Assembly (NCBI GenBank): GCA_039767595.1
Contig: JBDNBY010000189.1
Span: 1-15,238 of the forward strand
Direction of reading: 5' to 3'
Origin: JBDNBY01 sp039767595
Lineage (GTDB): Bacteria; Pseudomonadota; Alphaproteobacteria; Rhodobacterales; Rhodobacteraceae
Length of the DNA stretch: 15,238 nucleotides
Shown: piece after piece, positions 14,676 through 15,238 of the stretch
Position numbering within the stretch: position 1 is the first letter of the stretch
How the letters are laid out: the number at the start of each line of letters is the position of its first letter
Notes under the pieces: model-generated
What the model was told of the DNA's origin: nothing
What the model saw: only the letters and a program-made list of their open reading frames with translations
Database searches by the model: none
Program-made: the position numbers and the translations under genes

Positions 14676-14997
14676 AACTCAATTCATCATCGCAACGACG
14701 ATCATTTTATTCATCGCCTTTTGCATGGGCTGGTTTGTGCATTGGCTGTTTCATCGCCTCTCGCGGGTCAGCCAATCTGATATCTCAGAGTTGGACCGCT
14801 TGGCCCAAGAGCTTCACGAAGCAGAAGAGACACGCGATCAGGCAATCATCTATGCCCAACAACGCGAAGACGAGCTGTCCAATCAACTGGCCCAAACCGA
14901 AGCGGAACTCTCTGCCGCCATGAGCGGCCTGCGCGAGGCGCGGCTAGAAACAGAAGAATTGCGCAGCTATTTGGCAAGTTTAAACCAAGATCAATAA
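14668..14997 (+). CDS. Small membrane-anchored coiled-coil protein
   Basis: A 109-residue protein. Residues about 5-27 form one transmembrane helix (FIIATTIILFIAFCMGWFVH). From about residue 38 to 104 the sequence is almost wholly charged helix with heptad-like Leu/Ala spacing, rich in Glu, Gln and Arg, i.e. a predicted coiled coil. I do not recognise a named family; membrane plus coiled-coil partners of this kind occur next to OmpA-family genes in roseobacters, as far as I recall. ATG 14668 overlaps the end of the OmpA-family gene by eight bases, with GAAAG ahead, implying coupled translation and a shared envelope task. Orientation is probably N-in, but the loop charges are not decisive. Confidence 0.8.
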   Translation: MDRTQFIIATTIILFIAFCMGWFVHWLFHRLSRVSQSDISELDRLAQELHEAEETRDQAIIYAQQREDELSNQLAQTEAELSAAMSGLREARLETEELRSYLASLNQDQ

Positions 14998-15000
14998 GCG

Positions 15001-15023
15001 CGCCCTACCACCGCGATAGGGCG
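15001..15023. terminator. Hairpin between convergent genes, possible bidirectional terminator
   Basis: CGCCCTA (15001-15007) and TAGGGCG (15017-15023) form a perfect 7-bp stem around a nine-base loop, right after the coiled-coil gene stop and over the moaE stop. The flanks are only weakly T-rich in either direction (TCTTC on +, CTTATT on -), so termination strength is doubtful. Confidence 0.4.
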
Positions 15024-15238
15024 TCTTCATCCGCATCCTTGGCCGCCACCCATGTGGCACCATCGGATGTGATTTCTTTTTTCCAAAACGGCGCGCGGGA
15101 TTTGAGATAGTCCATTAAGAATTCAGCCGCCTCAAAGGCCGCAACGCGGTGGCGGGCGGCCGTCGCGACCATCATGATCATCTCACCGGACTGCAGCGTG
15201 CCATATCGGTGAATAACCATCGCATCGCTAAGGGCCCA
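15005..15238 (-). CDS. moaE: Molybdopterin synthase catalytic subunit (C-terminal part)
   Basis: The last 77 residues of MoaE, which uses the MoaD thiocarboxylate to convert precursor Z (cPMP) to molybdopterin. Seen: VIHRYGTLQSGEMIMMVATA, then RHRVAAFEAAEFLMDYLKSR, then APFWKKEI with the conserved lysines of the active site. The frame is open to the right edge (…WALSDA before the Met at 15220), so the start and roughly the first half lie outside the window. The Met at 15220 is internal, as the residues before it also fit MoaE. It converges on the coiled-coil gene with a seven-base gap. Confidence 0.94.
   Translation of the reverse strand, partial: WALSDAMVIHRYGTLQSGEMIMMVATAARHRVAAFEAAEFLMDYLKSRAPFWKKEITSDGATWVAAKDADEDALSRW

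Noticed and set aside
1..15238. CRISPR arrays, insertion sequences, integrase or toxin-antitoxin genes, tRNA and rRNA genes
   Set aside because: I looked for spaced repeats, terminal inverted repeats, transposase or recombinase motifs and tRNA-like T-loop sequences, and saw none.

Overview
The window looks like a chromosomal segment of an alphaproteobacterium of the Rhodobacteraceae (roseobacter group). The evidence is the small SRP RNA lying just ahead of a dnaX-ybaB-recR cluster, a plant-type glutamate-cysteine ligase next to rsmE with a divergent ubiA, the HAD(IIA)-MaoC-ribF gene run, and a family II pyrophosphatase. Base composition is moderately GC-rich. This is inferred from gene content and protein style, not from a phylogenetic marker or a search.

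Layout. Positions 1-203 hold the 3' end of an unrecognised + strand gene. Positions 278-408 hold the promoter and gene of the signal recognition particle RNA (ffs). Positions 456-1651 hold two minus-strand accessory-looking genes: a cysteine-based protein phosphatase, and a prepilin-like protein with a probable beta-sandwich (carbohydrate-binding-like) tail. Positions 1856-4557 are the replication/repair cluster dnaX, ybaB (ebfC), recR. Positions 4691-5611 encode Mn-dependent inorganic pyrophosphatase, closed by an intrinsic terminator. Positions 5661-9542 are a + strand run: HAD hydrolase, MaoC-type hydratase, ribF, a YcgN-type cysteine-cluster protein and threonine aldolase. The last three overlap each other. 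Positions 9546-11742 are minus strand rsmE then gshA. ubiA starts divergently at 11730, so its 5' end overlaps that of rsmE. Positions 12762-14997 encode an envelope pair: an OmpA-family protein with BON-like repeats and a small membrane coiled-coil protein. The window ends inside moaE on the minus strand.

Most of the window is conserved housekeeping: tau/gamma clamp loader and recombination repair, pyrophosphate removal, flavin cofactor synthesis, glutathione and ubiquinone synthesis, 16S rRNA methylation and molybdopterin synthesis. I did not find a clear new defence, mobile or RNA system. There is no CRISPR array, insertion sequence, integrase, tRNA or rRNA. The least explained pieces are the prepilin-like fusion at 1040-1651, the OmpA/BON protein with its overlapping coiled-coil partner at 12762-14997, and the overlapping divergent starts of rsmE and ubiA. 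No gene-free stretch exceeds 300 bases; the longest is 1652-1855.
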